A program made the position numbers and the translations under genes. Positions 7,069-13,704 of a DNA stretch of 13,704 nucleotides are shown here, in pieces. The stretch is from positions 1-13,704 of the forward strand of contig JANQFM010001014.1 of the NCBI GenBank assembly GCA_028277865.1. The letters run 5' to 3'. The notes under the pieces were generated by a model that saw only the letters and a list, made by a program, of their open reading frames with translations, did no database searches and was not told where the DNA came from. The stretch is from Acidobacteriota bacterium. GTDB lineage: Bacteria > Acidobacteriota > UBA6911 > RPQK01 > DATIPO01. Position 1 is the first letter of the stretch. The number at the start of each line of letters is the position of its first letter.

Positions 7069-7114
7069 GTAGAGCTGGAGTTGATTCCCTGATGGTTTCG
7101 GCTAACTCCTGGGC

Positions 7115-7894
7115 TTAGCCCTCTTCCGCCCCCCAGACAGCCACCGAACTCAAGGGCCGGACCTGAAGCATCCTGCGGACCAGCAAGTCGATCTCGAAGG
7201 GCAGCAGGCCTTTCATTTCTTCTCTCAAGATCTTCTCGATCCGCGCCGCGATGTCCGGTTCCCCGGTTGCGCCTTCCAGGACTTCGCGGATTCTCTGCAT
7301 GGCTTGCTGAGAACTCTCCAAGAGGCCGAATAGGCAATTCTTCGGGTCACCCGAGCGAACCCATAGAGCAACGGTCCGGAATTCGCCGTCCAGGGTGCGG
7401 TTGGCCGAATTGTATTGCAGGGTGTCGTAGCGCTCCGGTTCGTGGTTTTCCTCTTTCTTGTAGATGGGATACGTGTTGTTTTCAAACTCGATCCAGATCT
7501 GGTCGCTTGTATTCACTGGGGGCTTCTCCCCGACCACGGCCTTGACGCAGAAAACTTTCTGCAATACCGGGTCGGTCGACGGAGGAGGTCCGAGCTGCAG
7601 TTCGTCATCGGATCCACTGCCATCCCTGACGGCAGCCCACACCTGAAATACCCGTTCCTCTTCGCTGATGCCGACAAGGCGATTGCATTCCTTCCCCAGG
7701 GAAAGGCAAAGGTTGTGGTTCTTGAGGGTGAAGTTGACAGGGTCCAAGGTCAGCAGCGGATCGTTGTGGCAGCCGGTCAGCAGGTACTGGATTGGATCGC
7801 TGCCGGGTTGCTTTTCGAGGGTGATCTGACTGCATCCGAGCTCTCCTGCCTCGATGTTCCAAGTGCCTTCAAAGTCTCCGAGTTTGCAAGACAT
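7115..7894 (-). CDS. Protein of unknown function, 259 aa, downstream of CHAT gene
   Basis: I do not recognise the family. The N-terminal ~175 residues look beta-rich, starting with GDFEGTWNIEAGELGCSQI; the G-x-W pattern is reminiscent of lipocalin-like barrels, but the resemblance is weak. Later strands include QYLLTGCHND, ERVFQVWAAVRD, QIWIEFENN and FRTVALWVRSG. The last ~65 residues (193-245) are predicted helical and charged (SQQAMQRIREVLEG, AARIEKILREEMKGLL). Seven cysteines lie at 3, 21, 42, 63, 70, 116 and 187. There is no signal peptide, so it appears cytoplasmic, unlike the CHAT protein upstream. The start at 7894 (MSCKLGDF) is chosen because AAGGAGAG sits 4 nt before it; the ATG at 7912 would place this site inside the gene. 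It follows the CHAT stop by 81 nt on the same strand, so co-transcription is likely. A partner, substrate or immunity role is possible but unproven. Confidence 0.7.
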   Translation of the reverse strand: MSCKLGDFEGTWNIEAGELGCSQITLEKQPGSDPIQYLLTGCHNDPLLTLDPVNFTLKNHNLCLSLGKECNRLVGISEEERVFQVWAAVRDGSGSDDELQLGPPPSTDPVLQKVFCVKAVVGEKPPVNTSDQIWIEFENNTYPIYKKEENHEPERYDTLQYNSANRTLDGEFRTVALWVRSGDPKNCLFGLLESSQQAMQRIREVLEGATGEPDIAARIEKILREEMKGLLPFEIDLLVRRMLQVRPLSSVAVWGAEEG

Positions 7895-7898
7895 CGAT

Positions 7899-7906
7899 CT
7901 CTCCTT
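7899..7906 (-). promoter_or_regulatory. Shine-Dalgarno deciding the start of the 259-aa gene
   Basis: AAGGAGAG on the minus strand lies between the alternative ATG at 7912 and the ATG at 7894. Spacing of the GGAG core to 7894 is 6 nt, ideal for initiation there. Confidence 0.6.
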
Positions 7907-7975
7907 TTGCAATGTGTTGGCTTTCGTCTTCTATCAATACACAAAGTGAAGGAAGCTCGTTCGATGTCGCAGTCT

Positions 7976-10900
7976 TCAGCGCCAGTCCCCCTGAAAGAGG
8001 AAGGCTCCCCAAAAGAAAGGATCCTGCCAGCGGCGCTCTCGGCGGACGGAGAGCTGGGCCTGCCTCATCGCAAGGGCTGCGGGCTGGCCCTCTTTCAGCA
8101 ACGCCCCGTAAAAGCGGGTCATCAGTTGCGCCGTCGCCTCGTCCTGGACTTGCCACAGGCTGGCCACGACCTGCGGTACGCCTGCATAGAGAAAGCCGCG
8201 GGCCAGCCCTACGAAGCCTTCGCCGCTCACTTCCTTTCCGAGGGCAGTACGGCAGCCCGAGAGGACGACCAGGTCCGCCCTCAGATCGAGTCCCAGAAGG
8301 TTGTGCAGGCGCAGGTAGCCGTCGCGGGGGCGGCCTTGGGGATCCACTTGGGAGAGCACCAGGCCGGACAGCTCCGGGCTGCGGGGATGGAACAGCCCGT
8401 GGGTCGCGAAATGCAGGATTCGATAGGACTCCAGCTCGGCGCTGAGCACTCTTTGGCGGTTGGCCTCGAAACCCAGCAGAGTCAACACCTGACCTGGGGG
8501 CGCCATGGCGGCGATGGCCAGTGCCTCTTGACGGGTGTGAGGCAAGCGGCCCAGTCCGGGGATCCCCAGTTCCCGGTAGGCTCGCATCAGGTCTTTGCCA
8601 TCCTCTTTGAGCGGCGGCCCCTCGGGATCGGAATTCAGCGGCCCGAGCCGGGGATCCGGGGCTCCAAAAACAGGGTCGGCCAGCACCGCGGCGACCTTGG
8701 GCGCTGCTTTGCGCCCTGCCAGCAGTCGGCGCTGCAGTGCCAAGGCCGATGCCGAAGGCAAGTGGACAATCTCCCACCGCTCAAGTAGCGGCACCTCTTG
8801 ACCATGTTCTTTTTCCGACGGAAGCGGCAATGCGGCAAAGGGGATGTAGTGGAGTGCGCCGTCCGGGACGACAACGATGCGGCGGCCTGACAATTGCGGC
8901 GCAACCGGCGCCAAGATCGAGCGGGCCAGTTCGTAGGCCGCCTCACGGCGCGTGCGGCGGGTGCGTAGATCGAGTTGGTTGAGCTGCTGATAAGCCCGCC
9001 GCGCCTGCAGCTCGATCTTCTCCCGGTCGGGCAGCTCGAAGCTGGCCACGGCCTGGGAGGTCACCATCCAAAGAAAGCTTCGCTCCTCTCCCAGAGCAAA
9101 TTCGAGCAGCACGGTCTCGGGGTCGAGCAGCTGTTGAATCCCGTCCACCGAGAGCGTTTCGGGTGCGCTCAGCGCAGCAAAGCGCGGACTGGCGCGGCGG
9201 ACCTCGGCCTGCTTTGCCTCAAGTTCGGTCAACGCATCCTGGACCTGGCTCTCCAGTGCCGCGGCCGATGCCTGGTCGGCCCCTCGGGCCAGAACCCTGA
9301 GCTGGCGCCGGGCCTTGGCGTCCAGGCGCCGTTGTGCGCTTCGCAGACGCTGGTGCAGCTGAGCGGGGATGCTGGGGTCGAGGCTGGCGGCCGGATCTTC
9401 GAGGAGGTCGAGGAGGGTGCGTGCCCGAGACCGCTCGCTCACCTGCAGGGCGACCCGATCATGGCCGGCTAAGGGATGGGCGCGGTGCAAATCCATGAGG
9501 ACATCGATCAATAGCTCGTAGACGCCGCGCCTGGCACCCAAAAACGAAGCTCGCTGAGTCGGATCGGTGATGCGGATGCGCAGCGACTCGACGATCGCCA
9601 GAGCTGCATCCAAGCGGCTGCGGGCTTCGTCCAGCAGGCCGCGCTGCCGCTGGACCCGCGCCAGTGCGTAGAGCGCTTCGGTCTCGCCTGCAGGATTGCG
9701 GATCGCGCGGTAGAGCTTGAGGGACTCCTCGAAGCTGGCCATTGCGGCCTCGCTTTCCCTTTGGCTGAGCTGCGCCTCGCCTCTGCTCAGCAGGGCTTCA
9801 GCCATGCCCTGCCGATCCCCGAGGCTGCGGCGGATCTCGAGGGCGCGATCGAGGTGGAGGCGGGCTGCGGCAGCCTTCTGCCGGGCAACAAGGACTGCCC
9901 CCAACAGGCGCAGTGCCGCGGCCTCGCCTCGTCGGCTCTTGGAGGCGCGGGCGATGTCCAGAGCTTCTTGCTGCGCTTGGGCTGCCGCTGCAAAGTCCCC
10001 CTGACGGGCCGCCACACGCCCGAGGTTGCGCAACGTGACAGCCTCACCCAGGCGATCCTCGGCCCGGCGCCGCAGCGCCAGGGCGTCGCGGAAAAAGGTC
10101 CGTGCCCTTTCCAGATTGCCGAGGGTGAAATAGGCGTAGGCCAAGTTGTTGAGGGTTCGGGCTTGCCAGTAGAAGTCGCCCCTGCTCCGAAAGAAAGCCA
10201 ACGCCTCCCGATAGTGCTCGATGCCTTGTGCGGGTTCACCCAAAGCTCGGTAAAGAGCGCCCAGATTGTTGCGGGTTTGAGCCTCTGACTCTGAATCTTG
10301 GAGTTGCCGGCTCAGTGCAAGAGCTTGGTTGTAGCTGCCGATGGCCAAGTCGGGTTCGCCCAGGTTGACATACACGCCGCCCAAGCTGTTGCGCAGTTTG
10401 GCCTCGAGCCGATGCTCCCCGGCGAGGTGCACCGTGGCCAGCAGCTCTTCGTAACAACGCCTCGCCTCGCTCCAGGCTCCTTGCCGCAGTGAGATGAAGC
10501 ACAGTGAGCTGCGGGTCCAAACCTGGCCCTGCCTGAGACCCTGTGTTCGCCAAATTTCTTCGGCCTGCTCCAGCGAATGGCGGGCCTGCTCAAGATTCCC
10601 TTGGCGCAGCAGGGCGAATCCAAGGCGGTCGAGCAGCAGGGCTCTCGTCACAGCCAATTCCGCTGCCTCCGTTAAAGGCAGCACCTCCTCCAATATCTGA
10701 GTCGTGCGAGCCGGTTTAGCGAGGTCCAGGAAGATTTCAGCCCGATATGCTCTGCTGCGAAGCTCGGCTCGCCACAGCCCCAACTCGCGCCAATGGGGAA
10801 GAGCTTTTTCGAGCGCTGCCGCTGCTTGACGGAGGTATTCCTCGCGCAGCTTCGGATCGATGGTCGATTCCAGCTTGGCCCGGGTGTGGAGCCGGGCGGC

Positions 10901-11341
10901 TTCGGTCTGGAGCCGCTCGGCGACAAGCGCCTTCAGATCCGACTGCGTCTGTTCAGCCGCGGGCTCCAGCACAAGCCGATAGGGTCCGACAGGCGCGCCT
11001 CGGGCGGCAGCGCGAATCGTGATGCGGGTTGTCCCCGCCCTCCGGCTGGTCCACGTCAGCCTCTCCGTCCACCCCAGACCGAAAAGGGTCCGCACGGTCA
11101 AGTCAGCCGAGCGATCGCCGCCATTGATGCTCACCAGCGCCTCGTTCCCCTCAGCCGTAACCTGAAGGCGCCAGTTTCGCCCGTCTGCGAGATCTGCTTC
11201 GTAAACGTGAACGGCACCCTCGCGGAGCTCGCCTTGGCGGGGAATTCTTGGCTGGAGGCGCAAGGTCGTCTGCGAAGCCCCGGCGACGGGAAATATGAAA
11301 ACTGCAATCAGCAAAGTAGCTTTCAGTGACTTTGGGAGCAT
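7976..11341 (-). CDS. Exported TPR-CHAT protease-like protein, 1121 aa
   Basis: CHAT domains are caspase-HetF-type cysteine peptidases, cutting or processing protein partners. Residues 1-22 form a signal peptide (SLKATLLIAVFIFPVAGA, likely cut before SQT), so the protein should act outside the cytoplasm. Residues ~26-127 are a beta-sandwich resembling the PPC domain. Helical TPRs follow to ~590: nine units at a strict 40-residue period, with the 'N-x-L-G/A' position at 240, 280, 320, 360, 400, 440, 480, 520 and 560. A charged helical linker covers ~600-720. The CHAT domain spans ~735-1121, with HFATHGLF carrying H981 and VLSGCRTA carrying C1030, so the catalytic dyad is intact. It ends FFWGAFLFQGDWR, a standard family end. 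The ATG at 11341 is chosen over the upstream in-frame ATG at 11500 because it starts the signal peptide. It sits 184 nt after the lipoprotein gene and 81 nt before the 259-aa gene. Its natural substrate is unknown. Confidence 0.9.
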   Translation of the reverse strand: MLPKSLKATLLIAVFIFPVAGASQTTLRLQPRIPRQGELREGAVHVYEADLADGRNWRLQVTAEGNEALVSINGGDRSADLTVRTLFGLGWTERLTWTSRRAGTTRITIRAAARGAPVGPYRLVLEPAAEQTQSDLKALVAERLQTEAARLHTRAKLESTIDPKLREEYLRQAAAALEKALPHWRELGLWRAELRSRAYRAEIFLDLAKPARTTQILEEVLPLTEAAELAVTRALLLDRLGFALLRQGNLEQARHSLEQAEEIWRTQGLRQGQVWTRSSLCFISLRQGAWSEARRCYEELLATVHLAGEHRLEAKLRNSLGGVYVNLGEPDLAIGSYNQALALSRQLQDSESEAQTRNNLGALYRALGEPAQGIEHYREALAFFRSRGDFYWQARTLNNLAYAYFTLGNLERARTFFRDALALRRRAEDRLGEAVTLRNLGRVAARQGDFAAAAQAQQEALDIARASKSRRGEAAALRLLGAVLVARQKAAAARLHLDRALEIRRSLGDRQGMAEALLSRGEAQLSQRESEAAMASFEESLKLYRAIRNPAGETEALYALARVQRQRGLLDEARSRLDAALAIVESLRIRITDPTQRASFLGARRGVYELLIDVLMDLHRAHPLAGHDRVALQVSERSRARTLLDLLEDPAASLDPSIPAQLHQRLRSAQRRLDAKARRQLRVLARGADQASAAALESQVQDALTELEAKQAEVRRASPRFAALSAPETLSVDGIQQLLDPETVLLEFALGEERSFLWMVTSQAVASFELPDREKIELQARRAYQQLNQLDLRTRRTRREAAYELARSILAPVAPQLSGRRIVVVPDGALHYIPFAALPLPSEKEHGQEVPLLERWEIVHLPSASALALQRRLLAGRKAAPKVAAVLADPVFGAPDPRLGPLNSDPEGPPLKEDGKDLMRAYRELGIPGLGRLPHTRQEALAIAAMAPPGQVLTLLGFEANRQRVLSAELESYRILHFATHGLFHPRSPELSGLVLSQVDPQGRPRDGYLRLHNLLGLDLRADLVVLSGCRTALGKEVSGEGFVGLARGFLYAGVPQVVASLWQVQDEATAQLMTRFYGALLKEGQPAALAMRQAQLSVRRERRWQDPFFWGAFLFQGDWR

Positions 11342-11347
11342 TGTCCT

Positions 11348-11353
11348 ATTGTA
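11348..11353 (-). promoter_or_regulatory. Possible -10 element for a leaderless CHAT transcript
   Basis: TACAAT on the minus strand ends 6 nt before the ATG at 11341, the spacing at which transcription would begin at or next to the start codon. Only a short AGGA lies between, too close to the ATG to be a good Shine-Dalgarno. No good -35 is seen 17 nt upstream, so this is tentative. Confidence 0.25.
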
Positions 11354-11498
11354 AGCGTATTTTTTTGAGAGTTCAGTGACCGACTGGAAAGCAAACAGAC
11401 AATGTCCCAACCGCGACAACAGAAGCACAGCTACAGGTAGCAATGAGCCGGAAGGAATAGTGGCGCCGACAGCAGAAGAGACGATCCAAAACCTCGCC

Positions 11499-11523
11499 AA
11501 GCTTCAGTCATCAATGGAAGCTT
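11499..11523. repeat. Short hairpin just past the lipoprotein gene
   Basis: AAGCTTC (11499-11505) and GAAGCTT (11517-11523) are perfect 7-bp arms around an 11-nt loop, starting 2 nt after the lipoprotein stop codon. It could attenuate read-through into the CHAT gene. There is no T-tract. Confidence 0.3.
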
Positions 11524-11525
11524 CA

Positions 11526-12125
11526 TCAGAAGCTGTGGACGATCGTTTCTTCTTCGTCCTTGCACTGAAAGGCCCGGGGAGCCTCCGCATCGAACACCCT
11601 CTTGGTGATCTTCAAGTTGTTGCCATCGACCTGTGCGGATCGGAAGCAGGGCACGTGCGATTCGCCGAGCTTGGTCAGGACGTGGACCTCCTGCTTGCCG
11701 CCTTCCAGGAAATCGAAGGTCACCTCGCTCCCCACGATCTCATAAGCTCCGATGGTGGGGCCGTGGTAGAGGAGGAAAATGCCGTTGGCAGTCCTGCCCA
11801 GTACCCGGTAAGAGAAGCAACTGTGCCAATCCTCGGGGTCTTCGCAATAGAGGATCGTCCCGTCTTGGTTTTTCGTGTACTGCTGACCTTCGTAGGCCAG
11901 GTTGCTCTCCTGGCAAGTCTCCAGGATGACCGAACGCACGATGATGCTGGCATGCTCGCTGATCGAGGCCTGGAGCAGATGGACGCATTTCGGATTGATC
12001 ACCTTGCCTTCCAGCAGGAACTCTTCAGGATGTTCCACTGCTGCGGTCCGGGGTTCGATTTCAATCGGTGCGGAGCACCCGATCGAAAGACAAAGCGTCA
12101 AGATGATCAATCTTTCCAAAGTCAT
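11526..12125 (-). CDS. Putative Cys-rich lipoprotein of unknown function, 199 aa
   Basis: The N-terminus is a signal sequence (MTLERLIILTLCLSIGC) ending in a lipobox-like LSIGC with C17 as possible lipidation site; Ser at -3 is not canonical, so a plain secreted form is possible. The mature part has six further cysteines (47, 71, 94, 103, 160, 188), an even number that would suit disulfides in the periplasm. It is beta-rich (GIFLLYHGPTIGAYEIVG, EVTFDFLEGG, NNLKITKRVF) and ends in an acidic tail. I do not recognise a family. The ATG at 12125 follows GGAGG 4 nt upstream; the in-frame start at 12221 would add 32 residues and bury the signal sequence. It lies 184 nt upstream of the exported CHAT gene on the same strand, so both products are predicted to share a compartment. 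A substrate, inhibitor or activator of the CHAT protein is an inference only. Confidence 0.7.
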   Translation of the reverse strand: MTLERLIILTLCLSIGCSAPIEIEPRTAAVEHPEEFLLEGKVINPKCVHLLQASISEHASIIVRSVILETCQESNLAYEGQQYTKNQDGTILYCEDPEDWHSCFSYRVLGRTANGIFLLYHGPTIGAYEIVGSEVTFDFLEGGKQEVHVLTKLGESHVPCFRSAQVDGNNLKITKRVFDAEAPRAFQCKDEEETIVHSF

Positions 12126-12218
12126 GTTGCCTCCAGTGTCCAGCCTGCCGCCTGGGACGGGATGATGATAGCGAAGTTTCTCACTTGGAGTCAGGGGTCG
12201 GGAATTCCTCGGAGAAGC

Positions 12219-12246
12219 CACAGAGGCACAAAGGCACAGAGAGAGG
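12219..12246. repeat. Degenerate purine-rich dispersed repeat, copy 1
   Basis: A run of CACAGAGGCACAAAGGCACA followed by GAGAGAGG, with an internal 'GGCACA' period, lies between the lipoprotein and ureohydrolase genes. On the plus strand it would read HRGTKAQREE, a peptide familiar from spurious ORFs over an interspersed repeat in GC-rich environmental genomes. It resembles the copy at 13437-13463. Confidence 0.55.
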
Positions 12247-12386
12247 AGGGCAAGGCACGAACAGGTGCCTGCCTGGGAATCGTCCGCAAAATTTGCTGCG
12301 ACAGGATCGCACCGACGAATCTTTCCGATGATATCCTGAGCGAATCGGAGCGAGTGCGACTGCTATCTGCTGTCTTGTCGAGGAAA

Positions 12387-13484
12387 ATGAGCATCAAGGA
12401 AAAGAACGGCTCCCCATTGGCCGGATGCCAGCCCCAAGGCTACGACGAAGCGGAGGCGCAGCACCGATATCAGGGTGTGTACGGCTCGCAAGAACGTTTT
12501 TTGGGGGTTGCAGGGGCAGACTTGGAGGATCCCGCCAGTTACCGCCAGGCAGATGCCGTCATCCTTGGCGCCCCTTTCGACGGCGGCGCCAGCTATCGGC
12601 CGGGCTCGCGCTTCGGCCCTCGAGCCATCCGCCTCACGGACTACCTGCCGGCAATCCCTTACCGTCCTCATCTGACCTTGGGCCTCGACCCTTTCAGCTT
12701 CCTGAAGATCGTCGACGCTGGAGACTTGCTCCTCGATCCCGGCAACATTCAGGAGACGATGCAGCAAATCGAGCAGGCGGTGGCCAAGATCGCCCAAGCC
12801 ATGGCAGTGCCGATCGTCCTGGGCGGGGATCATTCGATCAGCCTGGCCAACATGGAAGGTCTGGCTCGCCAGCTGGGAAAAGGCAGCTTCGGGCTGATCC
12901 ATTTCGACGCTCATGCGGACATCGGCGACCGCAGCGATTTCGGCTCGCCTCTGGGCCATGGGACGCCGATGCGCCGCGCCATCGAATCCGGGGCGATTCG
13001 CGGCCACCAGGTAATTCAGATCGGGCTGCGAGGCTACTGGCCGGGTCCGGCATCCTCACGCTGGGCCCAAGAGCAAGGAATTCGATGGCAGACGATGGAC
13101 GACATTGCCCGCAAGGGCCTGCAGGCTTGCCTGGACGAGATTGTAGAAGAGGCCCGCAGCTGGCCGGCCGCCTTTCTTTCCGTGGACATCGATGTAGTGG
13201 ATCCCGGCATGGCGCCCGGCACAGGCACCCCGGAACCCGGCGGGCTCACCAGCCGACAACTGCTGGAGTCCCTGCGCCGCTGTGCGATGGACTTGCCCAT
13301 CAGAGGGTTCGACCTGGTGGAGGTCTCGCCGCCCTACGACAATCCGGGCCAGACAACGGCGTTGCTGGCCAACCGAGCCGTCCTGGAGGTTCTCTCCGGC
13401 ATTGCCGCCAAACAGCATGGATCCAGGGGAAGCGGATCTCACGCAAAGACGCAAAGGCGCAAATCCCAGATCGGAAAAGGCTAG
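12387..13484 (+). CDS. Agmatinase-family ureohydrolase, 365 aa
   Basis: Hydrolyses a guanidino compound to urea and the matching amine at a two-metal site, in the cytoplasm. All family metal ligands are visible: GGDHS (H149), FDAHADIGD (D174, H176, D178) and SVDIDVVDPGMAPGTGTPEPGG, split as D267 and D269 with the following glycine-rich loop. VEVSPPYDNPGQTTALLANR (311-330) holds the family glutamate E312. The N-terminal part GAPFDGGASYRPGSRFGPRAIR (61-82) is typical of the agmatinase branch. Agmatine, guanidinobutyrate, guanidinopropionate and guanidine hydrolases share these motifs, so the substrate is open. The ATG at 12387 follows GAGGA at short spacing. The frame is open back to 11376, but that stretch runs antisense over the lipoprotein gene. 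The last ~20 residues (SRGSGSHAKTQRRK...) come from a dispersed repeat, so the original stop was probably lost. The gene stands alone on its strand. Confidence 0.9.
   Translation: MSIKEKNGSPLAGCQPQGYDEAEAQHRYQGVYGSQERFLGVAGADLEDPASYRQADAVILGAPFDGGASYRPGSRFGPRAIRLTDYLPAIPYRPHLTLGLDPFSFLKIVDAGDLLLDPGNIQETMQQIEQAVAKIAQAMAVPIVLGGDHSISLANMEGLARQLGKGSFGLIHFDAHADIGDRSDFGSPLGHGTPMRRAIESGAIRGHQVIQIGLRGYWPGPASSRWAQEQGIRWQTMDDIARKGLQACLDEIVEEARSWPAAFLSVDIDVVDPGMAPGTGTPEPGGLTSRQLLESLRRCAMDLPIRGFDLVEVSPPYDNPGQTTALLANRAVLEVLSGIAAKQHGSRGSGSHAKTQRRKSQIGKG
13437..13463. repeat. Degenerate purine-rich dispersed repeat, copy 2, inside the ureohydrolase 3' end
   Basis: TCTCACGCAAAGACGCAAAG followed by GCGCAAA, built on a CGCAAAG(A/G) period, lies within the last codons of the ureohydrolase and translates as SHAKTQRRK. 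It is in the same orientation as, and similar to, the copy at 12219-12246, so the two bracket the gene. Confidence 0.6.
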
Positions 13485-13564
13485 GCCGCTAGGGTTTCAG
13501 GGTTCTTCACGATTGAATCAGATTTGGCTGCGAGGGGTCCGGCGGCGGTCAGGGATTCCGGGCT

Positions 13565-13625
13565 CCAGGTCCCAGGTTCCGGATTCCAGAGTCCGAATCC
13601 TGAAAACCCGGAACCGGGAACCTGG
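13565..13625. repeat. Dispersed-type hairpin repeat downstream of the ureohydrolase
   Basis: Arms 13565-13582 and 13608-13625 pair at 16 of 18 positions. Nested in the loop is a second perfect stem, GGATTC (13581-13586) with GAATCC (13595-13600). The right side holds three GGAACC units one base apart (13610, 13617 and 13624). Composition and 'GTRNP/REPG' readings are typical of intergenic repeats in GC-rich genomes. It could also terminate the ureohydrolase transcript. Nothing else is seen from 13485 to the window end. Confidence 0.6.
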
Positions 13626-13704
13626 AACCCGAAATCCTTCTGCGGTCGGTCTGAGGCGCTGCCTCGCTAGGAGTCTGCGCGGCAGAAAGGGACCGTAAGC
13701 ATTC

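Larger units (their letters stand above)
6671..7114. other. 444-nt stretch without a credible gene
   Basis: The region lies between the end of the 259-aa gene and the start of the P450, both on the minus strand. Open frames on the plus strand (longest 6669-7118) lack an RBS, have low-complexity basic and Ser/Arg-rich composition, and one overlaps the P450 start, so I do not call them. It contains a dyad at 6711-6730 and a long hairpin at 7022-7068 (listed separately) and should hold the P450 operon promoter. I could not find a convincing -35/-10 pair. Confidence 0.5.

Noticed and set aside
6669..7118. 149-aa plus-strand frame in the gap upstream of the P450
   Set aside because: Starts inside the P450 start codon region, no RBS, basic and low-complexity composition.
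7869..8777. 302-aa minus-strand frame rich in Arg, Pro and Gly
   Set aside because: Out-of-frame reading of the CHAT 3' region with biased composition.
7415..8788. 457-aa plus-strand open frame
   Set aside because: Mostly antisense to the CHAT and 259-aa genes, no RBS, no recognisable domain; a shadow of codon bias in GC-rich DNA.
11342..11500. 53-residue N-terminal extension of the CHAT protein
   Set aside because: It would precede and bury the signal peptide, and it has no Shine-Dalgarno.
12219..12246. CRISPR-like or tandem repeat array
   Set aside because: Only one short degenerate purine-rich repeat unit, with no regular spacers and no cas genes in the window.
11376..12386. Long in-frame 5' extension of the ureohydrolase (702-aa frame)
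   Set aside because: It is antisense to the lipoprotein gene, crosses a dispersed repeat, and lacks family similarity; the ATG at 12387 matches the normal ureohydrolase N-terminus.
12425..13492. 355-aa plus-strand frame over the ureohydrolase
   Set aside because: A +2-type shadow frame, Arg/Pro/Gly-rich, with no family motifs.

Overview
The window is GC-rich DNA with tightly packed, strand-segregated gene blocks. It carries short interspersed repeats of the kind seen in GC-rich environmental bacteria. Acidobacteriota fits best: a secreted TPR-CHAT protein near an ECF sigma/anti-sigma pair, and degenerate repeats readable as 'SHAKTQRRK' and 'HRGTKAQREE'. This placement is inference; no rRNA or other marker gene is present. 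There is no tRNA, rRNA, CRISPR array, transposase or phage gene.

Layout. (1) Positions 1-1857, minus strand: a 224-aa protein of unknown function, then 41 nt later an ADP-forming acyl-CoA synthetase alpha-type protein that runs off the left edge. (2) Positions 1858-2108: divergent regulatory region. (3) Positions 2109-3519, plus strand: an ECF-like sigma factor and a one-pass membrane anti-sigma protein that starts at GTG. (4) Positions 6670-3543, minus strand: an atypical cytochrome P450 whose stop codon overlaps the start of an L-amino-acid-oxidase-type flavoenzyme by 4 nt (ATGA). (5) Positions 6671-7114: 444 nt without a credible gene, holding a dyad near the P450 start and a strong hairpin. 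(6) Positions 12125-7115, minus strand: a putative Cys-rich lipoprotein, a 1121-aa exported TPR-CHAT protease-like protein and a 259-aa orphan. (7) Positions 12387-13484, plus strand: an agmatinase-family ureohydrolase whose last ~20 codons come from a dispersed repeat, followed by a hairpin repeat.

How the genes may work together. The amine oxidase keeps the residues that mark amino-acid oxidases, so it should make H2O2 and an imino/keto acid. Its coupled P450 keeps the heme-ligand loop but has no recognisable I-helix oxygen-activation motif (A-G-x-D/E-T), and it carries a Cys-containing insertion before the heme loop. A P450 that works on oxidase-derived peroxide, or on a peroxide substrate, is a testable idea and the most novel-looking unit here. 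The second candidate is the exported CHAT protein with its full His/Cys dyad, flanked by two unrecognised genes and lying about 4.5 kb from a sigma/anti-sigma pair. This could be a regulated extracytoplasmic peptidase module with substrate or inhibitor partners. No functional link between these modules is proven by the sequence.
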